NCBI GenBank assembly: GCA_030654175.1
Contig: JAURXZ010000030.1
Location: 124,001 to 188,000 of the forward strand
From: Bacteroidia bacterium
GTDB lineage: Bacteria; Bacteroidota; Bacteroidia; 2-12-FULL-35-15
Direction: 5' to 3'
Length of the DNA stretch: 64,000 nucleotides
Every line of letters starts with the position of its first letter. Position 1 is the first letter of the stretch. This document shows, one piece after another, positions 56,170-64,000 of the stretch. Both the position numbers and the translations under genes were made by a program. The notes under the pieces are model-generated. The model saw only the letters and a program-made list of their open reading frames with translations, searched no databases and was not told the DNA's origin.

Positions 56170-56597
56170 GGGCATTTCATATTAATTCGGTGGGCCCCGG
56201 AACTCATCAGCAAAATGCATATTTAAATGGTTTTTTACAGCTGGGAGGAGATGTAAAACTAGAAGCGAATGCAGAATTCCGTTTTAATATCGTTCGCTTT
56301 TTCAAAGGTGCTTTATTTGCTGATGCTGGGAATATCTGGCTATTAAAATCAAATCCGGCAAATGCTTCGCTACCATTTTCAAGTTCACGTTTCTATAACG
56401 AATTTGCTGTGGGTGCAGGAATAGGACTTAGGATCGACCTTTCTTTCTTTATTTTAAGATTTGATCTTGCCACCCCTTTAAGAAAACCATGGCTAGAAGA
56501 AAATCAAAGGTGGGTAGTTGATCAAATAAACTTCGGAAACCCTTCCTGGAGAAGCGAAAACCTGATCTTAAATGTAGCGATTGGCTACCCTTTTTAG
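56151..56597 (+). pseudogene. 3' remnant of a BamA/TamA (Omp85) family outer-membrane protein
   Basis: An open stretch of 148 codons in a frame different from tamB. It begins with GGPNSIRAFHINSVGPGTHQQ, the Omp85 strand/loop motif (GG..SIR.F....GPG), and continues as the last barrel strands (LGGDVKLEANAEFRFNIVRFFKGALFADAGNIWLL ... FYNEFAVGAGIGLRIDLSFFILRFDLATPLRKPWLE), ending in VAIGYPF with a terminal Phe. No POTRA domains, start or signal peptide remain. Usual family length is several hundred residues, so only the C-terminal end survives. Confidence 0.85.
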
Positions 56598-56814
56598 ATA
56601 TTTACATCTTAAGTATATAAAAAAACAATTCAAATTTCTAAAAACTTTAAAAGGATAATAATCACAAACCTGCTTCAAATTGTTCACTTATTGCGATTTG
56701 TTAAAACTACTGATGGTTATGTCCGAAAGCCTTTCAAAATCCTCCCCCCCCCATTAAATTAAGTCTTTCACGAACAATTTACCACTAAATCTTAATTAAA
56801 AACACACTCCAAAT
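56598..56814. other. Intergenic region with nine-C tract
   Basis: Part of the 320-base gap before csbD. It holds a C9 run (56744-56752), the mirror of the G9 run at 7834-7842, and AT-rich sequence with no hairpin or open frame that I can support. The promoter element follows. Confidence 0.6.
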
Positions 56815-56880
56815 GTGTGAATCATGTAACTTATAACAAAAGTTCTGTAACACAAACTGGTCATTACTTGCTCACCTTTG
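56815..56880 (+). promoter_or_regulatory. Seven-copy stress-type promoter, copy F (CsbD)
   Basis: GTGAAT at 56817, TGTAAC at 56825, TGTAAC at 56846 (+21) and CACCTTTG ending at 56880 (+34). The csbD start is only 38 nt downstream. Confidence 0.87.
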
Positions 56881-56917
56881 TTGTGTGAAAATTAATTCAC
56901 ATTTAAATCTTACAATT

Positions 56918-57106
56918 ATGAAAAATCTAACCGAATTAAAAGGAAACTGGAACGAAACAAAAGGAAAATTAAAACAAAAATTCGCAATACTTACAGATAG
57001 TGATGTGTTATTAGTAGAAGGCAAGCAAGATGAAATGTTAGGCAGACTTCAGGTTAAACTTGGTAAAACAAAAGAAGAAATACAAAAATTAATTGCTTCG
57101 TTATAA
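56918..57106 (+). CDS. CsbD family stress-response protein
   Basis: 62 residues from ATG 56918; an in-frame GTG at 56885 would begin almost on the promoter and is rejected. Matches the CsbD pattern: LKGNWNETKGKLKQKFAILTDSDVLLVEGKQDEMLGRLQVKLGKTKEEI. CsbD proteins are small, soluble, helical and strongly induced in general stress in Bacillus and others, with unknown biochemical role. Its position directly behind promoter copy F is the best clue that the seven-copy motif is stress-related. Confidence 0.92.
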   Translation: MKNLTELKGNWNETKGKLKQKFAILTDSDVLLVEGKQDEMLGRLQVKLGKTKEEIQKLIASL

Positions 57107-57199
57107 TTAAGCAATCCAACAACGTGCAAACTAATTTCAATTTATTAAATAATTAAACCACTTCTCTATTACTTAATAAGAGAACTAAAACAATCAATC

Positions 57200-57781
57200 A
57201 TGAAAAAATTTATCTTTCTCCCATTATTATTAATAACAGCATTGACTATGAAAAGTAGTGCTCAGGACCAACCTGCCGCTGAAAAATATGGAAAAACATT
57301 AAACCTTGGCGTAGGCATTGGCTATTATGGACACGTAGGAGGTACAACACCAGTAGGAATGCTAAATTATGAATTTGATGTGGCTAAAAACTTCACCCTT
57401 GCGCCATTTATCGGGATCTATTCATATACAAGATATTATTATTGGGGTAATCCAGACAAACCGCAATATGATCCTTCATACCGTCAATATTCTTACCGCG
57501 AAACTGTAATACCTGTTGGAGTTAAAGGAACATACTATTTTGATCAGTTATTTCATGCCAACTCAAAATGGGATTTTTATGCATCAGGCTCTCTTGGTTT
57601 TGTATTCAGAAAAGCTGTTTGGGAAAATGGATATTATGGAGATCAACATGTATACAAAAGTTCAAGTCCTTTATATCTAAATGTACACGTAGGAGCTGAA
57701 TACCATATGACTCAAAAATTAGGATTGTTTCTTGACCTATCTAGTGGGGTATCTACTTTTGGTTTAGCGGTACACTTTTAA
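57200..57781 (+). CDS. Outer-membrane beta-barrel protein, unknown
   Basis: A 193-residue protein with a signal peptide (MKKFIFLPLLLITALTMKSSA) and eight-strand-like barrel patterns rich in Tyr and Gly (TLNLGVGIGYYGHVGG, FIGIYSYTRYYYWG, VHVGAEYHMTQKLGLFLDLSSGVS), ending in LAVHF with a terminal Phe. Probably an OmpW/OmpX-like small barrel. It follows csbD by 93 nt and may share promoter F. Confidence 0.8.
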   Translation: MKKFIFLPLLLITALTMKSSAQDQPAAEKYGKTLNLGVGIGYYGHVGGTTPVGMLNYEFDVAKNFTLAPFIGIYSYTRYYYWGNPDKPQYDPSYRQYSYRETVIPVGVKGTYYFDQLFHANSKWDFYASGSLGFVFRKAVWENGYYGDQHVYKSSSPLYLNVHVGAEYHMTQKLGLFLDLSSGVSTFGLAVHF

Positions 57782-57817
57782 CTATTTGTTATAAACAATA
57801 CAAATAACGTTCTGAAG

Positions 57818-58246
57818 ATGAAAAACACCGATTTAATTTTGATGCTTGTTGATAAATCAACAAATGCATTTGGACAAATACTTGGGCTTTCTGCGGAGAA
57901 CAAATTGAAAAAAGTTTTGTCTATTATTCAAAGTACTATACAAGACACCTTTAATATTAATTCATACTATCTGACTGAAAAAACTCTTAACGATATTTTA
58001 ACAAAAAGCCTCCTCGATCTTGAGCAGGCGAAGCTGCTAACAAGTTTACTTTGCACGCAGGCTGAAATATTGTTAGAGTTAAATCAGCCAAAAGACAGCC
58101 TGATACAATATCAAAATGCACTACAACTTTTGCGTTGGGAGGAACACCAACCAATTGAAAGAGATCACATAGAAAGAAAAAACAAAATTATGGATCTCGA
58201 AACAATTGTTTCCACAATGAAAGTTAATGAAAAAACACAATATTAA
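57818..58246 (+). CDS. Hypothetical soluble helical protein
   Basis: 142 residues, no signal or membrane segment. Mostly helical; residues 70-120 (LDLEQAKLLTSLLCTQAEILLELNQPKDSLIQYQNALQLL) look like a TPR hairpin. I recognise no family. It lies 36 nt after the barrel gene and 2 nt before the lipoprotein gene, so is cotranscribed with them. Confidence 0.7.
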   Translation: MKNTDLILMLVDKSTNAFGQILGLSAENKLKKVLSIIQSTIQDTFNINSYYLTEKTLNDILTKSLLDLEQAKLLTSLLCTQAEILLELNQPKDSLIQYQNALQLLRWEEHQPIERDHIERKNKIMDLETIVSTMKVNEKTQY

Positions 58247-58248
58247 AT

Positions 58249-58434
58249 ATGAAAACATTTAAGACATTTTTAATAATAACTCTAAGCTTACTTTTTGTGA
58301 TAAACATAACATCATGTTTTGTTGTTTACGAAAAAGACAATGGAAAACATAAAGGATGGTACAAGAACCCCAATAACCCGCATCATCCAAATAGTACAAA
58401 CCCGGGAAAAGCAAAAGGCAAGCATCACAAATAA
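58249..58434 (+). CDS. Small His/Pro-rich lipoprotein
   Basis: 61 residues. Lipoprotein signal (MKTFKTFLIITLSLLFVINITSC) with Cys23, then a short polar tail ending in HKGWYKNPNNPHHPNSTNPGKAKGKHHK. Proteins of this kind (sometimes wrongly labelled quinol oxidase subunit) occur in Bacteroidota stress-gene clusters with unknown role. It begins 2 nt after the previous stop. Confidence 0.75.
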   Translation: MKTFKTFLIITLSLLFVINITSCFVVYEKDNGKHKGWYKNPNNPHHPNSTNPGKAKGKHHK

Positions 58435-58523
58435 TCAATAAAAAAAACATTTAAAATTTCGACAAATCCGAAATACTAAATGGAACTTAACCAATAAATT
58501 ATTAACCAATTATTAAAATAAAA

Positions 58524-58670
58524 ATGGGAAATCTTCTTTATACCATAGCGGTAATATTAATTATATTTTGGGCCATCGGATTCATAGGATACAATGTTGG
58601 AGGTATTATCCACGTTCTTCTTGTTATTGCCGTTATTGCAGTAATATTAAGAGTAATCAAAGGTAGATAA
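58524..58670 (+). CDS. lmo0937 family small membrane protein
   Basis: 48 residues: MGNLLYTIAVILIIFWAIGFIGYNVGGIIHVLLVIAVIAVILRVIKGR. Two hydrophobic helices around a GYNVGGIIH turn and a basic end are the hallmark of the lmo0937 family, which is widespread beside CsbD and YtxH genes in stress loci. The role is unknown. It lies 89 nt after the lipoprotein gene and completes the csbD-led group. Confidence 0.88.
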   Translation: MGNLLYTIAVILIIFWAIGFIGYNVGGIIHVLLVIAVIAVILRVIKGR

Positions 58671-58918
58671 CAAATTTATCTCCAAAAGACTAATACCTTA
58701 ACAGACCTTTTCCAATTGTGTTAACACCTCTGAATATAACCTCATCAAAAAAATTGAACTATAATTCAAAAGGTATAAATAGTTTTAACGCAGTTTTGGA
58801 AAAGAGAACAAAACAATAACCATAAAAACACTTTGGTTGTGGTATAAGCTAATTGATTAATAAAATGCGATGACGGTCAAACGAAATCCCATAATAAAAC
58901 AATCCTCAATTTTGAAGA

Positions 58919-60088
58919 ATGAAAACAAAAATTCTTCTGTTTATATATTTTTTGTCGCTCACCTTTTTATCATTAAAGAGTAATGCGCAAATTTCCCGTC
59001 CGGTAAAAAAAAAACCTTCAATTAAAACTATCTGGGACATTCCACACAAAACCCTTTGGCAAAAATGGATGTGGCCACATCGGAGTGCGGCTTTTGAAAT
59101 AACTAAAGAACGGGTTGTAAACTATGATACTGCGTATATTAAATCTTATCACAAAAAATTAGTAATTGCCTTACCTGTTTCCACACGCTTTTTAAAATTC
59201 AGTTTAAATGATTTAAAGAGTGGAAACAAACTAACTTTTTCTCCTAATTTACAATACAATCTTGGATTAAGTATAAATTCGAGATGGGCCACATTTATTC
59301 TCCATAGCGGTGTTAAAGTTTACAATGGCGACCCCAACAATAAAGGGAAAACTAATTATCAAGATTATCAGCTAAATCTGTATAGCAGAAAACTCACTAC
59401 AGATATGTTTGTACAATATTACAGTGGTTTTTATATAAAAAATTCAAAAGATTTTAACAGCTACTCAAGTGTTAAGCCATACGCTGTACGTTCAGATGTA
59501 TATGCCTTACACATGGGAGTCAGCAGTAATTACATCGTAAATAACAAAAAATTCTCCTACAAAAGTTCATTTGCTTTTGCCGAGCAACAGAAAAAAAGCG
59601 CAGGCTCACTTTTGCTGGGTATTTATTACTCTTATTTTGATGCTACAGCCAATGAGGCACTTATTTCTCCTCCTTTCAGAGGTAGTTTCGATTCGTTGTC
59701 TTATATACGCAGCGCACATACTCACAACTTTGGATTGAATCTCGGATATATCTACACACTTGTATTTTTAAAAAAATATTACGCTACAGCATCTCTGGTT
59801 CAAGGCTTTGGTGGAGAACAAATGGGCTATATAAGAGAAAACAACTCTTCTTACCAGAAACTAGTTGGTGGAGCCGGAAAACTACATATGCGACTAGCAT
59901 TACGCTATGATAATGAAAGATATTTTATTGGGTCAATGGTAATAACAGACTATGTTTTATTGAGCGGAAAATCTCCTTCAACCTTTGATTATAGTTACGG
60001 TAAATTCCTGGTATATATAGGTTATAGATTCTCTATTTTGAAAGCTGAAAAAAAAATACTGCGTGATTTAAAAATGATTGATTACTGA
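58919..60088 (+). CDS. Outer-membrane or secreted protein, unknown
   Basis: A 389-residue protein with a signal peptide (MKTKILLFIYFLSLTFLSLKSNA). After a basic, Trp-rich stretch (IWDIPHKTLWQKWMWPHRSAAFE) the rest has beta-barrel character, with alternating strands such as KLTFSPNLQYNLGLSINSRWATFILHSGVKVY and RYFIGSMVITDYVLLSG, ending in FLVYIGYRFSILKAEKKILRDLKMIDY. It resembles the DUF4421 outer-membrane family, but I am not certain. No conserved promoter copy is seen before it; the 248-base gap upstream shows nothing recognisable. Confidence 0.65.
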   Translation: MKTKILLFIYFLSLTFLSLKSNAQISRPVKKKPSIKTIWDIPHKTLWQKWMWPHRSAAFEITKERVVNYDTAYIKSYHKKLVIALPVSTRFLKFSLNDLKSGNKLTFSPNLQYNLGLSINSRWATFILHSGVKVYNGDPNNKGKTNYQDYQLNLYSRKLTTDMFVQYYSGFYIKNSKDFNSYSSVKPYAVRSDVYALHMGVSSNYIVNNKKFSYKSSFAFAEQQKKSAGSLLLGIYYSYFDATANEALISPPFRGSFDSLSYIRSAHTHNFGLNLGYIYTLVFLKKYYATASLVQGFGGEQMGYIRENNSSYQKLVGGAGKLHMRLALRYDNERYFIGSMVITDYVLLSGKSPSTFDYSYGKFLVYIGYRFSILKAEKKILRDLKMIDY

Positions 60089-60201
60089 GAGATTTGTTTC
60101 AATGTGACTTCATAAATTGTCCACGCTTTAAACATACTGTTTCGCAGTTTCCTGTAACCAAAGAAGGAAATAATTGATTTTAGCCCTCACTCTATCAAAA
60201 A

Positions 60202-60267
60202 GTGTGAATGATGTAACTTAATCAAAAAGTTGTGTAACACATCCCGCATACAAACAACCCACCTTTG
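60202..60267 (+). promoter_or_regulatory. Seven-copy stress-type promoter, copy G (YtxH operon)
   Basis: GTGAAT at 60204, TGTAAC at 60212, TGTAAC at 60233 (+21) and CACCTTTG ending at 60267 (+34). The YtxH start is 53 nt downstream. Confidence 0.87.
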
Positions 60268-60319
60268 TATTGTAATTAGTTCAAAAAATAATTTTCATAA
60301 ACATTTAAAACCAGAAATC

Positions 60320-60598
60320 ATGAGCACAGGAAAAGTATTAATAGGTGTATTGGCAGGCGTAGCCGCAGGCGCATTATTAGGTGTTTTATTTGCACCGGAC
60401 AAAGGGTCAGAAACAAGAAAGAAAATTTCAAGAAAAGGTTCAGATACAGCAGATGACCTAAAAGATAAATTTGATGAGTTATTGAATAGTCTTGCTGAAA
60501 AACTTGAAGCAGCAAAAGAAGAAGCCGGTAACCTTTATGAAAAAGGCGAACACAAAGTAGACGAATTAAAAAAAGACATGAAACGTGCAATGAATTAA
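60320..60598 (+). CDS. YtxH domain-containing protein
   Basis: 92 residues from ATG 60320; a longer frame from 60230 would read through the promoter and is rejected. One glycine-rich membrane helix (VLIGVLAGVAAGALLGVLFAP) followed by the YtxH pattern DKGSETRKKISRKGSDTADDLKDKFDELL and an amphipathic helix. YtxH proteins are stress-induced in Bacillus; function unknown. It heads a three-gene set with the holin-like and 60985 genes. Confidence 0.93.
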   Translation: MSTGKVLIGVLAGVAAGALLGVLFAPDKGSETRKKISRKGSDTADDLKDKFDELLNSLAEKLEAAKEEAGNLYEKGEHKVDELKKDMKRAMN

Positions 60599-60637
60599 GA
60601 TGCAAATAGAAACACCCTTTAAAATAAAATAAGATTT

Positions 60638-60979
60638 ATGGAAGACAAAATAAACTTTCTGGAGCCTTTAATTGAAAGAGCCAAAGAATACGGAAAAGCA
60701 AGTTGTGAGTTATATAAACTTAAAATTCTTGACAAAATAGCAAGCACTGTATCTTCATTTATTTCACGCGGTATAGTTGTTATAGTCCTCTTCTTATTCC
60801 TTGCCACTTTAAATATTGGTGTAGCTCTTTGGCTGGGCGAACTGCTCGGTAAATTATACTACGGATTTTTTTGTGTTGCCGGATTTTATGGAATTATGGG
60901 GGGTGTTTTATATTTCTGGATGCACGTGTGGATTAAAAAACGAATCAGCAATTCAATCGTCTTACAAATGTTAAATTAA
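60638..60979 (+). CDS. Phage-holin-superfamily-like membrane protein (non-phage)
   Basis: 113 residues. A soluble helix of ~45 residues (LIERAKEYGKASCELYKLKILDKIASTVSSFISRG) precedes two membrane helices (about 46-66 and 72-98). It matches the small two-helix 'phage holin family' proteins that follow YtxH in many Bacteroidota genomes. No phage genes are near. Role unknown, probably envelope stress. Confidence 0.8.
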   Translation: MEDKINFLEPLIERAKEYGKASCELYKLKILDKIASTVSSFISRGIVVIVLFLFLATLNIGVALWLGELLGKLYYGFFCVAGFYGIMGGVLYFWMHVWIKKRISNSIVLQMLN

Positions 60980-60984
60980 ACAAG

Positions 60985-61356
60985 ATGAAAAATATTACTT
61001 CTATTGATGAATTAAGGGAATCAATTCTTTTACTCGAAATGAAACAAGCCAATGAATGGTGTTTGTTAAAAGAGGAGTTTCATACTACTTATGAGAGTTT
61101 GAAACCTATGAATATGATTAAGAATACATTTAAAGATATGGCTACAACGCCTAATTTAAAAACCGATGTTGTAAATTCTGTAATTGGTTTAGCAGCAGGA
61201 TTTATCGCTAAAAAAGTATTACTTGGAAATTCACATAATCCGATCACAAAAATCCTTGGGATCGTTTTAGAAATCGCAATTGCGAATAAAGTTGCTAAAA
61301 ATGCGGATGGAATTAAATCAATTGGTAGCACCATCCTCAAAAAAATAATCAATTAA
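60985..61356 (+). CDS. Hypothetical protein of the YtxH operon
   Basis: 123 residues, starting 5 nt after the holin-like gene. N-terminal ~50 residues are a helical charged region (SIDELRESILLLEMKQANEWCLLKEEFHTTYESLKP). The C-terminal part has two Gly/Ala/Ile-rich amphipathic or membrane stretches (VVNSVIGLAAGFIAKKVLLGNSHNPITKILGIVLEIAIANKVAKNA). It is a recurrent third member of YtxH/holin-like sets; the function is not known. Confidence 0.8.
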   Translation: MKNITSIDELRESILLLEMKQANEWCLLKEEFHTTYESLKPMNMIKNTFKDMATTPNLKTDVVNSVIGLAAGFIAKKVLLGNSHNPITKILGIVLEIAIANKVAKNADGIKSIGSTILKKIIN

Positions 61357-61453
61357 TAGTCATTATACCCCTTATGGATCTCTCTTGTTCTTCAAAATTT
61401 AATATTTAGAGTGAACCATATAATAAAAAGATAACAGAATTTAAAAAATATTA

Positions 61454-62578
61454 ATGAAACCGACACCCTTAACTCTTCCATTATACGCGAAATTTGCATT
61501 GATTTTGCTTAGTTTGACTATAATTACAGTTACACTTTTTTATGGGCAAACCATTTTAATTCCACTTGTACTTGCTTTACTATTTGCCATTCTATTAAGA
61601 CCTGTAGAGCTTTTTTTAAATAAAAAATTTAGATTTCCTGCTGCACTTGCGGCTTTAACTTCCGTTGTTTTATCGGTCCTACTTATGACTGCACTCATTC
61701 TTTTCATTTCCTGGCAGGTGTCAGATATTACTGATGATTGGGCTAAAATAAAACAAAATTTCTCAATCCATTATGAACGTGTTCAGTCTTGGGTAAGACA
61801 ACGCTATCATGTAAGTTATAACAAACAACAAAGCTATATTAACCAGGTAGCTCAAGGAACATTGAATGGTGATAGTGAAATTCTGGGAAAAACTTTAAAT
61901 TCTTTTACGGGTACATTATTAAATCTGATTCTGATACCAATCTATACATTTCTAATCCTTTTATACCGGGAGATGTTCGTCCAATTTCTTTCTAAAATCG
62001 TTCATAAAAAAAATGAACACACACTCGCAGAAATTCTTTCACAAATAAAAACGGTTGTTCAACGATATATTATCGGATTATTTATTCAAATGGGAATTGT
62101 TACTATATTAACAAGTGTAGGTCTGATGATATTGGGTGTTCAATATGCTGTATTGCTGGGAGTTATAACAGCCGTCCTAAATCTGGTGCCTTACATTGGT
62201 ATTTTAGCTGCTGGTATTATTTCAATTTTAGCTACACTCGGTAATTCAACTGATATATCGCTTATGTTAGGAATTGTAATTCTTAATATGGTGGTTCAAC
62301 TTATTGACAACAATATAGTAGCACCAAACATTGTAGGAAATAAGGTACGTATCAATGCACTGACAACAATGGTTGGTGTAATTATTGGTGGAGTATTATG
62401 GGGAATCCCCGGAATGATCCTTTCTATCCCGGTAACAGCTATCATCAAAGTTATTTTTGATCATATTGAATCATTTAAACCCTATGGGTTTTTATTAGGA
62501 AATGTTGCTCCTCCACCTTCAAAATTCACTTTTATTAAGAAAAAAAAAAACAATGATGATTCTTCAACTAAGCAATAA
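61454..62578 (+). CDS. AI-2E family transporter
   Basis: A 374-residue membrane protein with about eight helices: LYAKFALILLSLTIITVTLFYGQTILIPLVLALLFAILLRPVE at the start, a soluble section (about 90-150), then PIYTFLILLYREMF, LGVITAVLNLVPYIGILAAGIISILATL and NNIVAPNIVGNKVRINALTTMVGVIIGGVLWGIPGMILSIPVTAI. Members export small molecules or act in Na+/H+ exchange; the quorum-sensing name is historical. It lies 97 nt after the YtxH-operon gene and may be read from promoter G. Confidence 0.92.
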   Translation: MKPTPLTLPLYAKFALILLSLTIITVTLFYGQTILIPLVLALLFAILLRPVELFLNKKFRFPAALAALTSVVLSVLLMTALILFISWQVSDITDDWAKIKQNFSIHYERVQSWVRQRYHVSYNKQQSYINQVAQGTLNGDSEILGKTLNSFTGTLLNLILIPIYTFLILLYREMFVQFLSKIVHKKNEHTLAEILSQIKTVVQRYIIGLFIQMGIVTILTSVGLMILGVQYAVLLGVITAVLNLVPYIGILAAGIISILATLGNSTDISLMLGIVILNMVVQLIDNNIVAPNIVGNKVRINALTTMVGVIIGGVLWGIPGMILSIPVTAIIKVIFDHIESFKPYGFLLGNVAPPPSKFTFIKKKKNNDDSSTKQ

Positions 62579-62646
62579 TTAAAGATTCAAAATAAGCAAT
62601 GGGCATCGCTTTTCAAAGTATTTCAAAATTAATTCCATAGATCAGA

Positions 62647-63474
62647 ATGGTAGTCGATGAAAAAATAAAAAATAAAATTGTATCAGAAGAGATAACAGAA
62701 TCTTCGGAAAATCCATATTTAAAAAAACTGAAAGACTTCTTTGAAGAAATCTCTTCGCTTACTTTGTTCGCTTTAAGATTTTTCAAAGAAGTTGTCAGGC
62801 CTCCTTATGAATTTAAAGAATTTGTTAAGCAATCATATTTAATCGGATATAAATCATTTCCACTTGTTGCTATTACAGGTCTTATTATGGGTCTTGTTTT
62901 AACAATACAATCCCGCCCAACACTTGCTCAATTTGGAGCCGAATCCTGGTTACCGGCAATGGTAGCCGTTTCTATCATCCGCGAAATTGGCCCTGTGATC
63001 ACAGCTTTAATTTTTGCAGGTAAGGTAGGATCAGGGATCGGAGCAGAATTAGCGTCCATGAAAGTAACCGAACAGATTGATGCAATGGAGGTTTCCGGAA
63101 CAAATCCTTTTAAATACTTAGTAGTTACAAGAATCCTTTCCGCAACAATTATGTTACCGGTATTAGTTGTAGCTGCCGATGCCATTTCATTATATGGTGC
63201 TTATATAGGAGTGAACCTGGAAGGTGACGTAAGTTTTCACCTCTTCTTTTTACAGGTTTTCGAAAAACTATCTTTTGCCGATGTTTTTCCTGCTATCATT
63301 AAAACATTCTTCTTTGGATTTATGATTGCACTGCTAAGCTGTTACAAAGGCTTTAATGCTAATAAGGGAACCGAAGGAGTTGGGCAAGCCGCCAATTCAG
63401 CTGTTGTTCTTGCATCCTTATCGATATTTATTATTGATATGATTGCCGTTCAATTAACCAATCTATTTATTTAA
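62647..63474 (+). CDS. MlaE family ABC transporter permease
   Basis: A 275-residue protein. Soluble N-terminal ~45 residues, then about five membrane helices with the MlaE family patterns FPLVAITGLIMGLVLTIQS, REIGPVITALIFAGKVGSGIGAELASMKVTEQIDAMEVSGTNPFKYLVVTRILSA and GFNANKGTEGVGQAANSAVV. It is the permease of lipid-moving MCE/Mla transporters between the inner and outer membranes. The ATPase gene starts 6 nt downstream. Confidence 0.95.
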   Translation: MVVDEKIKNKIVSEEITESSENPYLKKLKDFFEEISSLTLFALRFFKEVVRPPYEFKEFVKQSYLIGYKSFPLVAITGLIMGLVLTIQSRPTLAQFGAESWLPAMVAVSIIREIGPVITALIFAGKVGSGIGAELASMKVTEQIDAMEVSGTNPFKYLVVTRILSATIMLPVLVVAADAISLYGAYIGVNLEGDVSFHLFFLQVFEKLSFADVFPAIIKTFFFGFMIALLSCYKGFNANKGTEGVGQAANSAVVLASLSIFIIDMIAVQLTNLFI

Positions 63475-63480
63475 TTTAAA

Positions 63481-64000
63481 ATGGAAGCAGTAATAACAGA
63501 AATAGAACATTTAAAAAAATCTTTCGGCAACAACAATGTGCTGAAGGATATAAATTTAAAAATTGCAAAAGGTGAAAACCTTGTTGTGTTTGGCAAATCC
63601 GGAAGTGGTAAGTCTGTACTTATAAAATGCCTTGTTGGCCTTATTGAACCTGATGAAGGGAAGGTTATAGTACTCGGTAAAGATATATCCGAATTAAAGA
63701 ACGAAGAATTAAACATACTCAGAAAAAAAGTGGGCTTTTTGTTTCAAAGTGCAGCCCTATACGACTCAATGACTGTAAGAGAAAATCTTGAATTTCCACT
63801 TCGTGATTTAAAGTCAAAGCCAAAAGAAGAAATTGACGCCTTAGTTATAGAAGCTTTAAAAAATGTAGGATTGGAAGATGCAATCGATAAAATGCCATCT
63901 GAACTTTCAGGGGGAATGAGAAAGCGCGTGGGACTAGCCCGCACATTGATATTAAAACCTGAGATAATACTGTATGACGAACCAACTACGGGCCTAGACC
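63481..64000 (+). CDS. MlaF-type ABC transporter ATP-binding protein (3' cut by window end)
   Basis: About 173 residues are visible, running off the right edge. Walker A is GKSGSGKS (38-45), the Q-loop is FLFQSAALYDSMTVRENL with the MlaF-typical SAALYDSMTV, the signature is LSGGMRKRVGLARTL and Walker B is IILYDEPTTGLD. It couples ATP hydrolysis to the MlaE permease just upstream. An MCE-domain gene would be expected next, outside the window. Confidence 0.95.
   Translation, partial: MEAVITEIEHLKKSFGNNNVLKDINLKIAKGENLVVFGKSGSGKSVLIKCLVGLIEPDEGKVIVLGKDISELKNEELNILRKKVGFLFQSAALYDSMTVRENLEFPLRDLKSKPKEEIDALVIEALKNVGLEDAIDKMPSELSGGMRKRVGLARTLILKPEIILYDEPTTGLD

Noticed and set aside
60638-60979. Holin-like gene as a sign of prophage
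   Set aside because: No capsid, terminase, integrase or lysin gene is nearby; this small two-helix family is a regular partner of YtxH in non-phage loci.

Overview
The window is an AT-rich chromosomal segment from a member of the Bacteroidota. Several features point there: type IX secretion (T9SS) sorting domains of type A (27-28.6 kb) and type B (43-52 kb), a PorP/SprF protein next to an OmpA/PD40 protein, a TonB-dependent receptor with a carboxypeptidase-like N-terminal domain, start codons preceded by A-rich rather than Shine-Dalgarno sequence, and many promoters ending in TAnnTTTG. The family cannot be fixed by eye. I see no rRNA, tRNA, CRISPR array, transposase or prophage.

Layout. 0-7.8 kb: an RDD protein diverging from a SpoIIM / DUF4129 / DUF4350 / MoxR / DUF58 membrane operon. 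7.9-10 kb: an ECF sigma factor overlapping a single-pass membrane protein with an outside formylglycine-generating-enzyme-like domain, probably its partner. 10-14.7 kb: recX, prfB with an intact programmed +1 frameshift, an ArsC-like protein and a long YwqK/MORN-repeat protein. 15-23 kb: phosphate uptake (PiT, DUF47, PhoU, PstBACS, an OprO/OprP-like porin). 23.6-33 kb: a TonB receptor, a T9SS beta-helix protein, two small receiver-type proteins, MarC, small secreted proteins and a PhoB-like regulator. TTAACA-like half-sites at 11-bp steps, often ending 33 nt before a TTTG -7 element, lie upstream of many of these genes, so much of 15-33 kb looks like one phosphate-starvation regulon.

35-61 kb is the most unusual part. 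Seven promoters share one rigid 66-nt layout: GTGAAT-N2-TGTAAC(or TATAAC)-N15-TGTAAC-N25-TTTG, with CAnCTTTG rather than TAnnTTTG as the -7 element. They precede a hydrolase/YihY pair, a single-domain response regulator, a DUF3494 lipoprotein, a PAS/kinase/Hpt phosphorelay, a giant collagen-like protein, CsbD with small stress proteins, and YtxH with a holin-like protein. This looks like an undescribed envelope or general-stress regulon. A nine-copy GAAA microsatellite abuts the collagen-gene copy.

Two apparent deletion junctions also lie here. One joins a shortened Hpt gene out of frame to an adhesin without its N-terminus (about 43.1 kb). The other joins a TamB gene without its C-terminus out of frame to the last strands of a BamA/TamA barrel (about 56.15 kb). 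They are either real rearrangements or assembly collapses, and both are directly testable. The window ends inside an MlaE/MlaF-type lipid ABC transporter operon.
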